Source: Cutaneotrichosporon cavernicola (Eukaryota; Basidiomycota; Tremellomycetes; Trichosporonales; Trichosporonaceae). Taken from it: DNA of 64,000 bases. The position numbers and the translations under genes were made by a program. Under the pieces are notes generated by a model, which saw nothing but the letters and a program-made list of their open reading frames with translations, had not been told where the DNA came from and ran no database searches. Positions 12,123 to 22,002 of this stretch are shown one piece after another (positions within the stretch are counted from its first letter, which is position 1; each line of letters opens with the position of its first letter). Location: contig NC_083393.1 in NCBI RefSeq assembly GCF_030864355.1, forward strand, positions 868,001 to 932,000, in the 5' to 3' direction.

Positions 12123-12574
12123 TGTGGCTGTGTGGTTGATGACGCTCTGGAAGAAACCAGCTGGTGATGTCCAGTGTCCAAAAGTCCAGAGTTGGGAGCG
12201 GAGATGCGTTATCAATTCATTATGTGCAGTTCCAAATGGTGGAGGTAACAAATGACACGTGTAAAATTAAAATTGCGTGTGTAATCGATTGCTTAATGAT
12301 TGCAGAAATGAATGTTCAACTTGATTCCCGGAGAGTGTCGGTTTGGCAAGTAGTGGCCACAGGAACGACTTCCAACTTCTTGTCGTTGTTGTAACCCACC
12401 AAACCCCCTCTCTGCCTCACGGCGCCCAACACTCTCAACCTCGTCTTCTTGTCATCCGACTGTCGCGAGACTTCTGTACACATCCGACTCGACTTGAATC
12501 CACTGCAGCATTCCTCCTGTCCTAAAAGCAGCTCCCTCTTCCCAAAACCCTCCTCACGACCCTCCACAGCAGCC
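12123..12574. promoter_or_regulatory. Shared promoter region of eIF2A and PRPP synthetase
   Basis: 452 bp between two divergent start codons. The left part is AT-rich (about 12240-12310); the right part is pyrimidine-rich, as in many basidiomycete leaders. No specific element is claimed. Confidence 0.5.
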
Positions 12575-14051
12575 ATGCACAACAAGGGCAACCACATCCG
12601 CCTCCTCTCGGGTGAGACTCCCGCTGAGAGACGCAGCTCACACTGCAGGCAACGCCCACCCCAAGCTCGCAAAGGCCGTCGCTGACCGGTACGTACAGCA
12701 GACTGGTGCAGTGTAATTCAGCGGCGGCGAAACTCGCCAATCCCCGCGTCCCAATTGTCGTCCACTCGAGAAATGTTCGCGGGTTGACTTTGGGATGCGG
12801 GGGAAGCGGACCGTGCGCCACGAAAACAATGCTGCTAAAAGTTGGACGCGTGCTGACGCTCGTGCGTTGTCGACTCACCCTCTTTCACTCTCCTCCGCAC
12901 TTGTCCGATCCAGCCTCGGCATCACCCTCACCCCCTGCCATGTGTCCAAGTTCGTCTCGCTCGAGACGTCGGTCCAGATTCACCAGAGCGTGCGTGAGGA
13001 AGACGTGTTCATCATCCAGTCGCCCTCGCCCCCCGACATCAATGACCATCTGATGGAGCTCCTCGTCATGGTGTCGGCGTGCAAGACTGCCAGCGCCAAG
13101 CGTATCACTGCTGTTATCCCCTGCTACCCTTACGCGCGCCAGGACAAGAAGAACAAGTCGCGTGCGCCGATCACTGCCAAGTGAGTGTGGCTCCCAGCAA
13201 GCGTCATTTCTCTCTGATCGGCTCTTACGCCCAGGCTTGTGGCCAATCTCCTCACGGTCGCTGGCTGTGACCACGTCATCACGCTCGACCTGCACGCGTC
13301 GCAGATCCAGGGCTTCTTCGACATCCCCGTCGACAACCTCTTCTCCGAGCCCAGCATGATGCAGTACATCAAGGCTGAGATCCCAGGTTGGCGCAACGCC
13401 ATCATCGTCTCGCCCGACGCCGGTGGTGCCAAGCGGTGAGTGAGCCCAGTGATCGGCGGATCTTGACATGATCGGCGCGTCGTCGGCATTCCCAACCCCA
13501 AGCTACAATCTAATCTCAGCGCCACGGCCCTCGCCGACCAGCTCAACCTTGACTTCGCGCTCATCAACCGCAAGCGCAGGCGCGACATCAAGGACTTCTC
13601 GCTCCCCACCGTTCCTCCTACGCCAACTGGGTCGGACACGGCGTCGATCGTCGGCGCCGAGGACGAGGACGAGGAGAACCACGCGTGGGACACGATGGAG
13701 CTCCTTGTCGGCGACGTCAAGGGTCGTGTCGCCATCCTCATCGACGACATGATCGACACTGGTCACACTCTCCGCCTCGCTGCTGGCGTGCTCCACAAGG
13801 CTGGTGCGTGTGCCATCTACGCTATCATCTCGCACGGCCTCCTCTCCGACGTGACCATGGAGAACCTTAGGGATCTTCCCATCAAGAAGCTCGTCGTTAC
13901 CAACTCGATCGACCAGACTGACCGCGTCGAGGCAAGCGGCGGCGTGCTCGACACGATCGACATTGCGCCCGTCATTGCTGAGTCGATCCGCAGGACGCAC
14001 AATGGCGAGTCAATCTCGGCGCTCTTCAAGCCCGACTACTTCCGGGTCTAG
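12575..14051 (+). CDS. PRS: Ribose-phosphate pyrophosphokinase (PRPP synthetase)
   Basis: Makes PRPP from ribose-5-phosphate and ATP for purine, pyrimidine, His and Trp synthesis; cytosolic and normally multimeric. Exons 12575-12611, 12649-12688, 12914-13180, 13235-13435 and 13520-14051 give 358 residues. Recognised parts are [13 protein letters not shown], the PYARQDKK and [11 protein letters not shown] motifs, SPDAGGAKR, and the PRPP-binding loop [15 protein letters not shown]. Compared with typical enzymes of about 318 residues, there is an insertion of roughly 35 Pro/Ser/Asp/Glu-rich residues (about 204-241) in the catalytic flexible loop, directly after the basic NRKRRR. Intron 2 is 225 nt, unusually long for this window. 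It is convergent with MND1. Confidence 0.97.
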
Positions 14052-14177
14052 ACTGTGGGAAGAGCCCAGTGTACCAATATGCTTGTTGAACCCATGCATC
14101 TGATCAAGGACGCCACAGGTGCCGTTGCGCACATCAAAGAACGGTTCTTCTAACCACAGCCTCACTGGTGCCAGTCT

Positions 14178-15213
14178 CTAAATGTCCTCCCACGTCTCAT
14201 CTGCGAGAGTCAGCGAAACGACTACGGCCAACTCACTGATGCCGAGTGTCGAGCGCATGCCCGACTCGTCCCAGTCGGGAGCGGCGTTCTTGGCCAGGCT
14301 CCAGAGGATCATTGTATTCTCTTTGACGAGTAAGCGTAACCATCGTTTCTGCGCATACCTGTCCAACGCTGGGCAGCGGCTTTGGCGATCTCAGTAGCAT
14401 CCTTCTTGCGCGCGTAGCGGACGGGGTCTGCGGCGCCGTAAGCACCAAGCTCACTCTTGAGCTTGTCGCTCTCCTCGCGTATCATCGTGAGCTTGGCGAG
14501 GAGCTTCTGGCGATCGGGCTGGATCAGCTACAGCCTGAGAAGCGCTACTTACTGTATCCTCACGACCCTTGGCGGCGGCCTTGATGAGCGCCTGGGTGGA
14601 GACGATGGATGCTTCAACAGCCTCAGCCTCGGCGTTTGCCTTGTCCAACGCGGCTTGTTTCTAGGGTGAGGGCTGCGGACGTGGTCGTACAGGTACGAAC
14701 AGTGGCTCCTGCCGTGCTGGGAAACGCCCAGAAGTCTGTCCTGTCAGCCCTACGTTCCCTCCATGTATAGAAGCTGGACGACAAGGAAGGCGAAGAGGGT
14801 TGACTGACAGTTGCTCGTTCCACTGACGTCAGATCTCTATCCCCTTGTACAAACTCACATCTTGTCGAAGGTGACGAGGCCGTCTGAAACGAGCTCGTCG
14901 AGGATTTCCTTGACACTCTGCTGGACTGTTGTAAGCTTACAAGGGGGGGCCTAGCTCACCGATCCCCTTCTGCTCTGCCATTAGCGCCGTGCTGCCAGTG
15001 CTCACTTCCCGCAGGACTCACTCGGCGCAATCTTCTCGAGCTCTTTGAGTGTGTAGAACTCGGCCTGGGGTTAAGCGGTGAGGAAGATCGGTCGAGGAGG
15101 GAAGGTACGAACACTCTCGTGGAAGATCTCAACCACTGCGGTCAGTCCACCGGGGAATGTGGCAACTCACGTCGAGTACGCTTCTCCTCGCGAGAGAGGC
15201 CACGCTTGGACAT
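14178..15213 (-). CDS. MND1: Meiotic nuclear division protein 1
   Basis: Partner of Hop2; the pair stimulates Dmc1/Rad51 strand invasion in meiosis. I resolve 11 exons: 15213-15171, 15135-15113, 15064-15022, 14974-14960, 14925-14859, 14822-14809, 14735-14701, 14660-14553, 14518-14359, 14320-14237 and 14200-14178. They close to 204 residues, the expected size. Family features are the N-terminus MSKRGLSREEKRTR, FYTLKELEKIAPK, the IGTSNYFWAFPS winged-helix motif, a coiled coil (about 85-160) and RWTENTMILWSLAK near the end. Exons of 14, 15 and 23 nt make this the most fragmented gene here. A meiotic gene suggests a sexual cycle, though expression cannot be judged from sequence. Confidence 0.93.
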
Positions 15214-15563
15214 GGCGAGTAGAGGAGATAGTGTCAAGGTGGGTTTTAGTGAGTGGTGAGGTGGTGAGGAAGGTGCGACCGTGCTGAGCAGGTAGTGACG
15301 GTTGTTCGGTTGAGTGAGCGTGAGTTGTGAGTGGGGATGGAGGGAGGAAGAGAGGTGAGAGAAGAGCCAAGAGTGAACCAGAGATTGGGATAGAAGGGAA
15401 GGTTAAACATCAGTTCGCGGGCCGAGGAAGGTGGGTTGAGTGAAGGAATTTAACGGCACGTCTTAGGTGAGTCAACGTCCAACTCACCCGACAACCTTCA
15501 TCGGTATTTCGTTGACCAGGAAACTGTACATTGTACGAACCTCTACAAGACTTGACCTCACGC
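15214..15563. other. Intergenic spacer, MND1 promoter / DAK 3' flank
   Basis: 350 bp between two minus-strand genes. It is purine-rich on the plus strand, so the MND1 leader would be pyrimidine-rich. No gene or element is recognised. Confidence 0.5.
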
Positions 15564-17463
15564 TCACGCGCTTGCAGCGCTAGCAAAGCCGGAGAAGAGG
15601 AGCGCCAGGCCCCACGCACCTGGGTCCGGTACAGCCTCCTTCTTGAGTGCCTCCTGGTCGACATATGCAGCTCGTCCCGCAGCAGCCTGCAGGTTGGCAG
15701 TCTCGGTCGCCGCCACCTTGGCCTCCTCTGCCGCCTTGGCGAGGCCACTCTTGGGGAGAGCGTCGATGAACACAACGAGCGGGTCCATGAGCGTGCGCGA
15801 GGGCGGACGCGCACGCGTGTACCCGTACAGCACGTCGAGCGCCGACTTGGCCGCCTTGGCCCACGTGTCCGCTGTAGCCTCGCCTTTGGGGGCGACTGCA
15901 AGTGCCTTGGCGAGTGCCGAGAAGAAGATGGCGTACAACGCTCCCGATGTTCCACCCATGTCGTTCTCCACGATCTCGGACACCGTGCGAATGGAGTTCA
16001 CGACGTCCTTGGGAGTAATCTTGCCCGCGTCGATCGCGGCGAGAATCGCCTCGGCGCCCGCCTTGAGGGTGAGACCACAGTCACCGTCTCCAGCGATCAC
16101 ATCGTAGCGCGTAATGTCGGGCTCGGCCGCGATAACGTTCTGGCAACCCGCGCGGATCGCTGTGATGAACAGGTCCGAGGAAGTGAGACCAGAAGCCTCC
16201 ACCTTCTCAGCCTTACCTGCCGAGGCGGGCGTGGGCTCGGGATTAAGCACGGGCACGGTGGCAGGCCGCCAGCCGGGCGCGCTGGACGTCGCGTCGATGC
16301 CCGCCAGGATCGTGTCGGCGTCAGTCTCGGGAAGGCGGAGGGCCGTGATGCTGAAGCCCGGCATGTCAAGCGAGCTCATGAACGTTCCGACGAAGAGGCG
16401 AACAACCTCGATCTGGCGCTTAGCCAGCGCCGCGAGGGTGTGCGGCACAAGCCCGACGAGTTCCAGCTCGCTCAGCCCACCGAGGTTGTTGAGCATGACG
16501 ACTGCCTTGTCTCCAGCCTTCCATGGGACGAACGAACGCTCGGGATCGCTCGTGCTCGTGATCATCTCGACCATGTTCTCCACGAGGCTGGCCTTGTTCG
16601 TCTGGGTCGTCTTGCTGACGCCGTTTTCGTTGTGGATGCCCATCCCGATCTCGATTTCGCCGTCCTTGAGCGTTGGCTCGCTCTTGGCAGTGCCGGGAAC
16701 GTGGCAGTGCGCGAACGACGACCCGATTGTCCCGCAGTTCTCCGCCACGAGCTCCGCGATCCGCTTCACCTCGGCGAGGTCGGCACCATGCGCCGCAAGG
16801 TGTCCGGCAACCTTGTACACGAGCGTCGTGCCAGCCAGCCCACGGCGTCCGACAATCTTGCCCTGGGTCTTGCCGACAGCGACATCATCGCCCACAATAA
16901 GGAACTCGACGTCGTGCTGCGCACTCTCCCCAGCCATTCCGAAGTGCAGGACGTCGCCCGTGTACCGCTTCACGATCACCAGCGTTCCCTTCTCGTTCTT
17001 GACAATGTCGAGCGCGCGGCGCACCTGGGCGGTGTTGGGCGACGCGAAGATGTTGCCTCCGACTGCCGCGGTGAGCGAGTTCGACCCAACGAACCCGGCG
17101 TGCGCCGGCTCGTGGCCCGATCCCCCTCCGGAGATCAACGCGACCTTGGAGCGGTCCGGGTTGCGGACGTGGAGGACTGGCGTTAGCACTGTCGGTCACG
17201 TACCAGGATATGGTAGCTCGGATGCCGCGCTTTGAGGACCTCTTCAGTAGGACATGTGGATCATCCATCCCAAGGCTCCATGAGAGTACTCTCTCACATC
17301 TCTGGCCGCACCCCTGTCATCCTCCTCGTAACCACATCACCGCGCATCAGAACTCACCGCGGTACTGCTCATCGACCGACACGTCCTTGTTCATGGACGT
17401 GAGTCCGCGGAGGTAGTCGAGAGGGAGCTGGCTCGGCTCGTCGGCGAAGTGGGACGTGGACAT
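15564..17463 (-). CDS. DAK1: Dihydroxyacetone kinase (ATP-dependent, DhaK-DhaL fusion)
   Basis: Phosphorylates dihydroxyacetone (and glyceraldehyde) with ATP in glycerol and methylglyoxal metabolism; cytosolic. Exons 17463-17358, 17239-17204 and 17176-15564 give about 584 residues. The DhaK domain carries SGGGSGHEPAHAGFVG near residue 65 and the substrate-His region SSFAHCHVPGT (about 201-211). The DhaL domain carries GDGDCGLTLKAGAEA and DMGGTSGALYAIFF for Mg-ATP. The start MSTSHFADEPSQLPLDYLRG fits fungal DAKs. The 36-nt second exon is uncertain: a second acceptor (17241) gives a more natural-looking peptide but breaks the phase with exon 3. I kept the phase-consistent version. Confidence 0.93.
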
Positions 17464-19424
17464 GGTGAATACAGCGGATATGGGAGGAGGGAGAGACACC
17501 AAGCTTGTGGATCAACTATAGGTGATGGGAACAGAACGAGCGAGGAACCAACCCCACCCCGGTGCGACACTCCGTGAGGACAAGTCCGCTAACTGCCGTA
17601 ACCGCCAATTGCCGGGATAGATTCCGGCCCGGAGTCCGGCTGTTGCATCACTCTCTCACCAGCAACCTGTGCAAACCACGGCTTGCAAACCACGGCTGGT
17701 TGCGGATGGGGTTGGACAGAGGTTGCTACACAAAATAGGTGAGGGCCGGAAGTCAGCGACTTCGACTTGTCGTATCAGCGGAATTGCAATGGCAATATCT
17801 CCGCTCGGAGTACCCAGACTTATCCGCCGCCGTTCATGACGGTAGAGACAGCCTGGATATGCGAGATGAACTACACGGCGATGGCGTTTCCAGAGCATCT
17901 GCCGGAGTCCATGCAATACAACCTCGACGGGTCCACCAACGGCATCACATTGAAGACACCTCGGCCGGAGCCCCAGGCACAGCGCGACGATTCCTACCGT
18001 ATTGACCTCGGCATACCTGAGGTCTGGGAATTGCGACGACCAACGAGATCAACATCGATGAACCGTCTGGCGAGGCCACGATCAGGTATACAGTAGCTTA
18101 ACAGGAACCCTCAGTCGGAAACCCTCACTGCATCGGTCCCGTTAACGACGTTGAGACCTTGGCTGATGTTCTCTATGTGGTTGTCGTCCACAGCCGCAGC
18201 AAGGCGGGAACGTTTGATCGTCAGCCGGCACGTCTTATTGCCCCCCGAAGGGCATTGTGAATTACCTGGTCGTAGCGACGCCTCGTGATGGAAGTCCAAG
18301 CCAGTAGCAGAGGATTGGAGCTGGCGGAGAAGATCCCGCCATCACAGGGAAGATGCTTCCAGGCGCCGAAGGTAAGGGAAGAGTGGACTGCGCTCTGTTG
18401 GAGCTCCATGCTGTGGTGCCAGATTCAGACAAGCCAGAAAGAGCCCCCATGGGTGGTTATTGGCTAGCCCCTGCTGTCATGCGCGAACGTCGGGAAAATA
18501 GTTGGTACCCCTTTCCCTCATCTGCAAGAACGAACCTCAAGAGATAACCCACTGGCAGCTTCAGCAATGCCCACCACGGCGTCAGTTAAAGTAGCTCAAT
18601 GCGTCGCCAATGGGTATCAAAAACGTCTGGCATCATTGTCAATATAATTGCTTGCCTGATTCCGCGGTCCATACCCCAAGGGTACATGTATCCTTAACTC
18701 CCTTTGTTTTATATCACCCACTGGCCGTCACAACCAACGGCCAAGCGGTGATTCCGGTTGACCGCAAGCCATCAAAAAGGCGCATCTTTGTACTGTATTC
18801 GTCATGAACCAAGTCTGACCCATTGTATCCTCAAAGGCATCTGAGAGACTGCTCCGTGAGTCGTCCTCTCCAATAAAGTTTCATACAGTTTCATACAGTT
18901 ACAGTACACAGGAACATCACCTTGTGTCTAATACCACGCCGGCCGATCACAATAGGTCGCACTTCTCGGTCTCGAGCTCTGTATCCAACTCCGGTTGGCC
19001 TCGTCTTCCAAAGTGTTCATAAGCGGTCGCGTGTCCGCAAGGTCAGTTGCCTTCTGTGGCGGCTTGTGGAACTTGGATCTCGATATCGGCTGTTGGCTCG
19101 GCTGTTCCGTATTTCGGGCGCCGAAGTTGCCTGCAGCGGAGCGGTTCGGGGAAGCGGTATGTCCGAGAACAAGGCGGTATGCACGCTCGGGGGATTGCGC
19201 TCCTTCTTCTAGCGCCACTCGTGCTTCTTGCGCCACTCGTTGCCCAGCTGACACCCTGACCTGTACACATACCTCTACCCAACACCACCCTCTTGACGCC
19301 CCAGTTCAATTAACCCTGTGCATAATGGAAAAGCGGCTTCACGCGGTTCCTGTTGAAGATGAATACAACCGACACGTAAACCACTGTCTATGGTTATTGT
19401 TGAAATACACGTGAAGGGAACAGT
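17464..19424. other. Gene-poor region between DAK and the permease
   Basis: About 2 kb without a supported gene. It contains a possible remnant (17767-18084, listed separately), an AT-richer part at about 18540-18920, and a short tandem duplication of AGTTTCATAC around 18887-18906. It may include the DAK promoter and the permease 3' flank. Confidence 0.5.
17767..18084 (+). pseudogene. Possible frame-shifted gene remnant
   Basis: One frame reads a protein-like stretch (MTVETAWICEMNYTAMAF, then NLDGSTNGITLKTPRPE, ending SYRIDLGIP). Around 18020 the plausible continuation moves to another frame (GIATTNEINIDEPSGEATI, ending RYTVA then stop). No splice pair at the shift is convincing. I do not recognise the family. 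It could equally be chance in GC-rich DNA. Confidence 0.2.
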
Positions 19425-21098
19425 TTAGTAGTCCTTCTTGGCAACGCCGGCGGCAAGTGCCTCGGTGTGGGGGAGCGAGGGGCCAAGCGACTCCTCGAGG
19501 TCGTCCTTGGGGGGACCCTCATAGTTCTTGCGGCCCCAGACCCAGTACCAGATGGCGCTCATGGCGGTGAACGCAACGAAGACGACCGGCGCGTAGTTGA
19601 CCGACTGGGGGGTGACGGGGATGAAAGCGGGCATGCAGAAGAGGGGAACGGCGAGGGCGGACCAGCAAAGGGCGACAATGTTGCAGAACCAGCCGAGACC
19701 CTTGCCGAGCTTGAACTTGCCGTGCTTGGTCACCTGGGCTCTGCCCTCGATGACCGAGACGAGGATGGGCGCGGCGTACGAGATGGTAAGAGAAATAACA
19801 CCAACACCCGAGAAGGCGTTGAAGGCGGTTGCGGAGCCAAAGTAGATGAGGCCGAGGAGGATCTGGACGACAAGGACGAGGAAGACACTGTTGAGGGGGA
19901 CGTCGAGCTTGCGGTTAACAGTCTTCCAGTACTTGGAACCGGGGATGGCACCGTCACGAGCAAAGGCCCAGGTGCAGCGCGAGGCGGCGGTGGTGCAGGC
20001 CGTGCCGCAGAGGAGCGCGAGGACGAGAAGAGGAAGAAGAAGCAGAATAGCGCCGATGCTCGAGCCGACGGCCGACTTGATGATGGTCGGCGTGGGCTGG
20101 CCAGAAGGGATGGAAACGAGCATGGCAAGGTCGGGAAGAACGAACATGAGGGGAACGAGGAAGAGAAGGCCACCAACGAGGTTGATGCAGATGGTAGCGA
20201 CCATGGCCTTGGGGACCTGCGTGGCGGGGGACTGGACCTCCTCGCACATCGAGATGATCATGCCGGTGGAGGAGGTGGCGTAGGCGGCGTGGAGGAGGCC
20301 GACCATGAACGACCAGCCAGCGGGCCAGCCGGACTGTGTGACCTCGGGCTCGAACCCGCCGAACACGAAGGCGCCGCTACGGCGCCCGGCCTTGGCGACA
20401 GCAAGGACGGTCACGAGGATGCAGATGAGGCCGACAAAGGTCCAGATGATGGCAAAGGTGTCGAGAATCGGCAGCCAACGATTGCCGAAGATGGTGATAA
20501 GGCCGCAGAGGAGGGTAACGCCCACGAAAAGAAGGTAGACCTCGTACGTCTCGGGCTCCCAGATGCCGACTCCGGGCTCAACCTCGAAGACGTTGATGCA
20601 GGCGACAAGGAAGAGGGTCGTGCCAAACTGCACGGCGAGCGTGATGGTGATGTTACCCACGACGTAAGCCCAGCCGCAGAGATAGGCGGCGATGCGGCGG
20701 AACCTTGCTGGTGCGAGCATAAAGGTCTGGTAGTACACGCCACCAGCTGTGGGGAAGACGGACGTGATCTCGCCAAGTGATGCGGCGACACACAGGATGA
20801 TGAGCGAGACGAGCACCCAGCCCCAGATCACGACGGCGGGGCCACCACCCTGAAGTGGAAAGTACATCGAGGACGCGAGACCGTAGGGGATCGAGGCGAG
20901 GACAAACGACATGAACGCGACCTGGAGGGTCGAGCGGGAGCGGACAAGCTCCGGCTCGTACCCCAACTTGTGGAGGAGGTCGTCGGCGCTGTCGACAGGC
21001 GTATCTTCTCCACCCTGGAACGAGTGGTTGGACGAAGGGCCCTTTACTGTAACGGGCACCGCGCCCGTCACGATGGGTGAGGAGTCAGCTGCGATCAT
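19425..21098 (-). CDS. APC-superfamily permease (choline/GABA/amino-acid type)
   Basis: An integral plasma-membrane transporter of 557 residues in a single exon. After a hydrophilic N-terminus (about 60 residues, LLHKLGYEPELVRSRSTLQV) come about 12 hydrophobic segments. The family's first-helix pattern SIPYGLASSMYFPLQGGGP and the loop SLGEITSVFPTAGGVYYQTF match fungal Hnm1/Uga4/Bat1-like permeases of the amino acid-polyamine-organocation group. CEEVQSPATQVPKAM and TWAFARDGAIPGSKYW are further family signatures. The substrate cannot be fixed from sequence: choline, GABA, polyamine or amino acid are all possible. Lack of an intron is unusual in this window. Confidence 0.9.
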   Translation of the reverse strand: MIAADSSPIVTGAVPVTVKGPSSNHSFQGGEDTPVDSADDLLHKLGYEPELVRSRSTLQVAFMSFVLASIPYGLASSMYFPLQGGGPAVVIWGWVLVSLIILCVAASLGEITSVFPTAGGVYYQTFMLAPARFRRIAAYLCGWAYVVGNITITLAVQFGTTLFLVACINVFEVEPGVGIWEPETYEVYLLFVGVTLLCGLITIFGNRWLPILDTFAIIWTFVGLICILVTVLAVAKAGRRSGAFVFGGFEPEVTQSGWPAGWSFMVGLLHAAYATSSTGMIISMCEEVQSPATQVPKAMVATICINLVGGLLFLVPLMFVLPDLAMLVSIPSGQPTPTIIKSAVGSSIGAILLLLPLLVLALLCGTACTTAASRCTWAFARDGAIPGSKYWKTVNRKLDVPLNSVFLVLVVQILLGLIYFGSATAFNAFSGVGVISLTISYAAPILVSVIEGRAQVTKHGKFKLGKGLGWFCNIVALCWSALAVPLFCMPAFIPVTPQSVNYAPVVFVAFTAMSAIWYWVWGRKNYEGPPKDDLEESLGPSLPHTEALAAGVAKKDY

Positions 21099-22002
21099 CG
21101 AGTGAAGCGATGCGATGGAGCGAGTGTGTTGCGATGGCGCTTTGGCGCGCGTTTAACGATAGTGGTTGAAAGCGAGGGCGGGTACCAGAGGACGCGTAAA
21201 TGATCGGCCTCGTCGCTGTTTGTCAGTAAAAAGAGAGTGGGAGGATAAGAGATGGACAAAAAAAAGTTACATCTCGTGTGATGGAGAGACCGTGTGAGGG
21301 TTGCAGTGTCCAGTACAGAAATCGTGGTCACACGAGGCCATGGCTTGGGGCGATTCGCTGATGTGAGCCACAACCAAGCCCTGTAGAGTGCAATCTCAAC
21401 TTTCTCTTCCCGGGGCCGCCCTGGGCTCATGGGCCCCTCTGCCCGTCTACCTTGTTCTTGCGTGCTCTGTGCGTTCTTGGCTATTTGTGCACGGTTGCCG
21501 GGCAGTACGATCTGGTTGGCCAACGTGGTTGACCGCGTATGGCCGGATAGCACGGCTGTTGAACGCCTCATTCCATAAATACGCGAAGAAAAATAGTTCG
21601 CCTGACAGACTGTTCCTTAATGCCAGATCTCAGTCGGACATATTACCCACGTGAGTCCAAAACACTCCAACCAGCTCCACCAGTTCCAGATGTATTTTTC
21701 CATGTAATCCAGAAAGAGACATTTGGGTCATAAACTCTTTAACGCTTCTGGGAGCCCGCAGCCCGGAGCCCAGAGCTATGAGCTAGGAGCTCAATGCGTC
21801 ACATGTCTGCCTCAGCTGCTCCATCGCGTCGCATCCCGGCCACGCTCCCGCGCCCTGCCATGGGAGATGCATGTCCTTTCGACACCGCTTGCTTGTGAGC
21901 GTTGTAGGTGGCCACTACGTGGCATGAAGTGAGTGATGGTAATGCTAGATTAGATATGGCGTGTCGGCTTCCGAGGAATAAAAAGGAGAGAACAATCGAC
22001 GG
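21099..22002. other. Intergenic region upstream of the permease
   Basis: About 0.9 kb, mostly permease promoter and 3' flank of the PAQR gene. A 158-codon minus frame at 21095-21571 has basic, low-order composition and leads into the permease leader, so I treat it as non-coding. No element is identified. Confidence 0.5.

Noticed and set aside
15531..17186. 551-codon plus ORF across DAK
   Set aside because: Antisense shadow; the minus strand encodes all DAK motifs.
21095..21571. 158-codon minus ORF upstream of the permease
   Set aside because: Runs into the permease leader in a different frame and has basic, non-conserved-looking composition.
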